From Proteiniphilum sp. (lineage in GTDB: Bacteria > Bacteroidota > Bacteroidia > Bacteroidales > Dysgonomonadaceae), in assembly GCA_015478855.1 (NCBI GenBank), contig JADMKJ010000014.1, positions 10,110 to 44,302 of the forward strand: DNA of 34,193 nt, given 5' to 3'. The notes under the pieces are model-generated. The model ran no database searches. It was not told the origin of the DNA and was given only the letters and a program-made list of their open reading frames with translations. Each line of letters opens with the position of its first letter. Position 1 is the stretch's first letter. Positions 32,199 through 34,193 of the stretch are shown in pieces. A program made the translations under genes and the position numbers.

Positions 32199-33617
32199 TT
32201 AAGCAGGATCATTGATTACCCAATAGTGATCTGAGTCAAAATCAAATTTCCAGAAATCACCGTTTTCATCCATACCCAACAAGATATCTCCTACTGCAAC
32301 CAGTTTTACAAACTTGTTCCAGCCGCTGCCAATTTTACTTTTTGCACCCAATATACCTGTCGGGGAGATAGGTTGCGCCCAGAGATACCCATCAGCATCC
32401 ACACCTATCAAAACCTTATATTTAAATAATGCAAAAGGTTGATTGTTGTATCCGGAAAATACGGTACTGCCATTTGGACTACCCCATGTTGCATTGTTGT
32501 AGGCTACCCATGTTTTTAGTATACCCGCCCCTTCAATGGAATAGAAGAATCCTTTTGCGGGGATGTATGCTGGGTGACCGAACCCGGCACCAAATGTATT
32601 TGCACCGGCAGGTGTCTTTACATATTGCAATGTTCCCTCAATAATTTGATGCATACTCACCGCATTTCCGGTACTTACACCAATGAACTTGTCATCGTCA
32701 TAGAAGAAGAAATCACGGAAACTGGTACGCGGAACGAGCGCCGGAAAGAGTTCAGATTGACTGAATGTACCTTCCTGACTGACCCCATACACGATCAGAT
32801 CGCCAGCACTATTCCACTCATAGAGACTGACCCCGTCACGTTCAAAGTATTTACTTTGCAGACCGTTGCCTAAGGTCACTTTCTCACCGTTTTCAAAGAT
32901 TACCACGGGTGCATTGATGGCTTGAAATGCGTTGTAAACCGTATCAATACCTTGTGGTAAAAAGAAGACCGTGCGAAACTGCAGTTCACCGCCATCAGGG
33001 AAATCAGATAACAAAATTTCATTTGTTTCTCTTTCAATCCGGACATTCTTCTGCAAGCCATTGAGATCAGTGTATTTGACCTCTGAATAGACTACACTGT
33101 CGCCCGTTGAAGTAGCTGAAAATCCCAGTTTGAAATTCGTGTCAGCATAATCAAATTCACGCGAGGTGATATTTCTCGCCATCAACCCATGTGCAAAACT
33201 TTCTCCCCACGCGGTAACCGATGCAGCAGTATAAAGGGAAGTTTCACCTCTATTGTTGACATTTCTGAACTCGAACATGGTGCTACCTTCGGGAAGATTC
33301 TCCACAATGATGGAATCTTTCTGTATACCGGGTGTGTGACGAGTGAAATCCTTTACAATGGAATCATTGCGCATGTTCCAGTAGATGATCGTTTTCTCAA
33401 TTTTCGGATCAGAACCGATATACCATGTTATTTTGGCTCTCCCAAACCCCGGATAAGCTTTTACAGAATCAACCTTTCCAAGATATGTTTGCTCGTCCAT
33501 GTTGGCAAATTTGCTCTGAATGTCGTTCATATCATCGCATGACACTGCCAGTAGAAGTATGGCCAGTATGCCAAACAGCCCTTTTAAAATATTATTGTAC
33601 TTTTTCATATTTCTCAT
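32199..33617 (-). CDS. SusE/F-like lipoprotein: DUF4998-type N-terminus, tachylectin-like C-terminus
   Basis: This lipoprotein (472 residues from the ATG at 33617, which I prefer; 33608 is equally possible; lipobox LAVSC) has an N-terminal pair of immunoglobulin-like segments (about 40-240: VDSVKAYPGFGRAKITWYIGSDPKIEKTIIYWN and later YSEVKYTDLNG) typical of DUF4998 proteins in SusC/D loci. The C-terminal half is a repeated propeller: KVLIGVDADGYLWAQPIS, GILGAKSKIGSGWNKFVKLVAVGDILLGMDENGDFW. The IGSGWNKF pattern followed by G-L-aromatic strands resembles tachylectin-2, a GlcNAc/GalNAc-binding lectin. A surface glycan-binding role is inferred. It follows the DUF5000-like gene by 4 bp. Confidence 0.75.
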   Translation of the reverse strand: MRNMKKYNNILKGLFGILAILLLAVSCDDMNDIQSKFANMDEQTYLGKVDSVKAYPGFGRAKITWYIGSDPKIEKTIIYWNMRNDSIVKDFTRHTPGIQKDSIIVENLPEGSTMFEFRNVNNRGETSLYTAASVTAWGESFAHGLMARNITSREFDYADTNFKLGFSATSTGDSVVYSEVKYTDLNGLQKNVRIERETNEILLSDFPDGGELQFRTVFFLPQGIDTVYNAFQAINAPVVIFENGEKVTLGNGLQSKYFERDGVSLYEWNSAGDLIVYGVSQEGTFSQSELFPALVPRTSFRDFFFYDDDKFIGVSTGNAVSMHQIIEGTLQYVKTPAGANTFGAGFGHPAYIPAKGFFYSIEGAGILKTWVAYNNATWGSPNGSTVFSGYNNQPFALFKYKVLIGVDADGYLWAQPISPTGILGAKSKIGSGWNKFVKLVAVGDILLGMDENGDFWKFDFDSDHYWVINDPA

Positions 33618-33621
33618 TTTT

Positions 33622-34193
33622 TTATTCTTGTGGAACAGTGTTGTCACCATAGAAAGTCATTTCTCCCATCGAGAAATAGTTTGTTGATGGTGAGGGTGGA
33701 TTGCCTGTTATCTCACGTACAAACAACCGCACATATCTGACAGGAGCCGCATCAAGTGGCATGGTATATTCTGTCCCGTTCCGTGCTTGATCTAATATAG
33801 CTTCACTATCGGTATGCCTAAGAATCTCATGTTCTCCCAGAAATACCCAATCATCTTTAAAAGTGCGTTCAGGAAGCTGCGTGGTCACATCCACCCCATG
33901 AAGGGCGCCGAGACGGACACTCCATTCATCCAACCAATAGGGTTTGTCGGTTATTTTACTATAGTCAAATTTGTCAGTCCCCCATAGTTCAAATTTTGTA
34001 ATATTTGCCTGAGAATAGGGAGCATTCACGTGATAACCATGAATCACAATGCGACTCAGTTTCGCCACCTGTTTCATATCAAATGTGATTGAAAGACCGC
34101 TATTACCCGATTTGGTCAGCCACCCGTGACTGGAGGTATTGACAATGTTATCCCATAATACTGATAAAGGACGGGTCGTAGCATAATCTGAAG
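33622..34193 (-). CDS. DUF5000-like SusE/F-type protein, C-terminal part (cut by window edge)
   Basis: The frame is open from the last base of the window to the stop at 33622-33624; the N-terminus lies outside. About 190 residues are visible. They form one discoidin-like (F5/8 type C) domain: WDNIVNTSSHGWLTKSGN near the visible start, LSITFDMKQVAKLSRIVIHG, YSQANITKFELWGTD, APVRYVRLFVREITG and the end YFSMGEMTFYGD. This is the DUF5000 arrangement found at the C-terminus of proteins encoded after SusC/SusD in Bacteroidota, usually outer-membrane lipoproteins that bind the target glycan. The next gene starts 4 bp after the stop. Confidence 0.85.
   Translation of the reverse strand, partial: SDYATTRPLSVLWDNIVNTSSHGWLTKSGNSGLSITFDMKQVAKLSRIVIHGYHVNAPYSQANITKFELWGTDKFDYSKITDKPYWLDEWSVRLGALHGVDVTTQLPERTFKDDWVFLGEHEILRHTDSEAILDQARNGTEYTMPLDAAPVRYVRLFVREITGNPPSPSTNYFSMGEMTFYGDNTVPQE

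Noticed and set aside
8976-34193. Glycosphingolipid degradation as the role of the cluster (alpha-GalNAc, beta-GalNAc, alpha-Gal enzymes plus ceramidases)
   Set aside because: Attractive because it would match a globo-series glycolipid, but both ceramidase-family proteins lack the catalytic serine and the GH28/GH43/DUF4861-type genes have no place in it.

Overview
The window reads as a chromosomal segment of a Bacteroidota species, probably order Bacteroidales. The signs are a SusE/F-type outer-membrane protein with a DUF5000-like end, short lipobox leaders on most enzymes, Bacteroidota-style promoters (TTTG then TAnnTTTG), very weak Shine-Dalgarno signals, and ADP-forming SucCD of the Bacteroidota type. 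A genus cannot be named from the sequence alone.

Left block (1-7330). The edge carries a strict 7-bp tandem array (31 units, 1-217), then a looser heptad run that reaches the stop codon of a nitroreductase gene (minus). A divergent pair follows: a hemerythrin-like di-iron protein and a LuxR-type regulator with a degenerate receiver, overlapping by 8 nt. The regulator converges with a siderophore-type TonB-dependent receptor; their stop codons overlap. A 519-bp intergenic region with a perfect 10-bp dyad separates the receptor from sucC-sucD, which end in a strong intrinsic terminator.

Right block (7331-34193). One plus-strand gene, a Tat-exported Gfo/Idh/MocA oxidoreductase with its own promoter, faces a long minus-strand cluster that enters from beyond the right edge. 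In order of transcription: a DUF5000-like protein (cut by the window edge), a DUF4998-like lipoprotein with a tachylectin-like end, a leader region with a candidate promoter and hairpin, a GH109-like lipoprotein, a GH43-like lipoprotein, an alkaline-phosphatase-fold hydrolase, a large DxDxDG-repeat protein with a DUF4861-like C-terminus, an AT-rich GH28-like beta-helix protein, a DUF4091/GH123-like lipoprotein, a GH36-like enzyme, a Tat-exported DegT aminotransferase, a ceramidase-family protein, a beta-propeller lipoprotein, two TIM-barrel-like lipoproteins of unknown function, a ceramidase-family/alpha-beta-hydrolase fusion, and a second GH36-like protein. This is the enzyme arm of a polysaccharide (or glycoconjugate) utilisation locus whose SusC/SusD genes probably lie just outside the window.

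Nearly every product carries a signal peptide, lipobox or Tat signal, so the work is expected at the cell surface and in the periplasm. The predicted activities (alpha-GalNAc-type GH109, GalNAc-type GH123-like, alpha-Gal-type GH36, arabinan/xylan-type GH43, polygalacturonase-like GH28) suggest a branched glycan with galactose or galactosamine. The substrate is not settled by the sequence. The most unusual points are the exported PLP aminotransferase, the fusion enzyme, two ceramidase-family proteins without the family's catalytic serine, a GH36 paralogue that appears to have lost its acid/base residue, and a 71-bp decayed copy of a neighbouring gene's 3' end flanking the AT-rich GH28-like gene.
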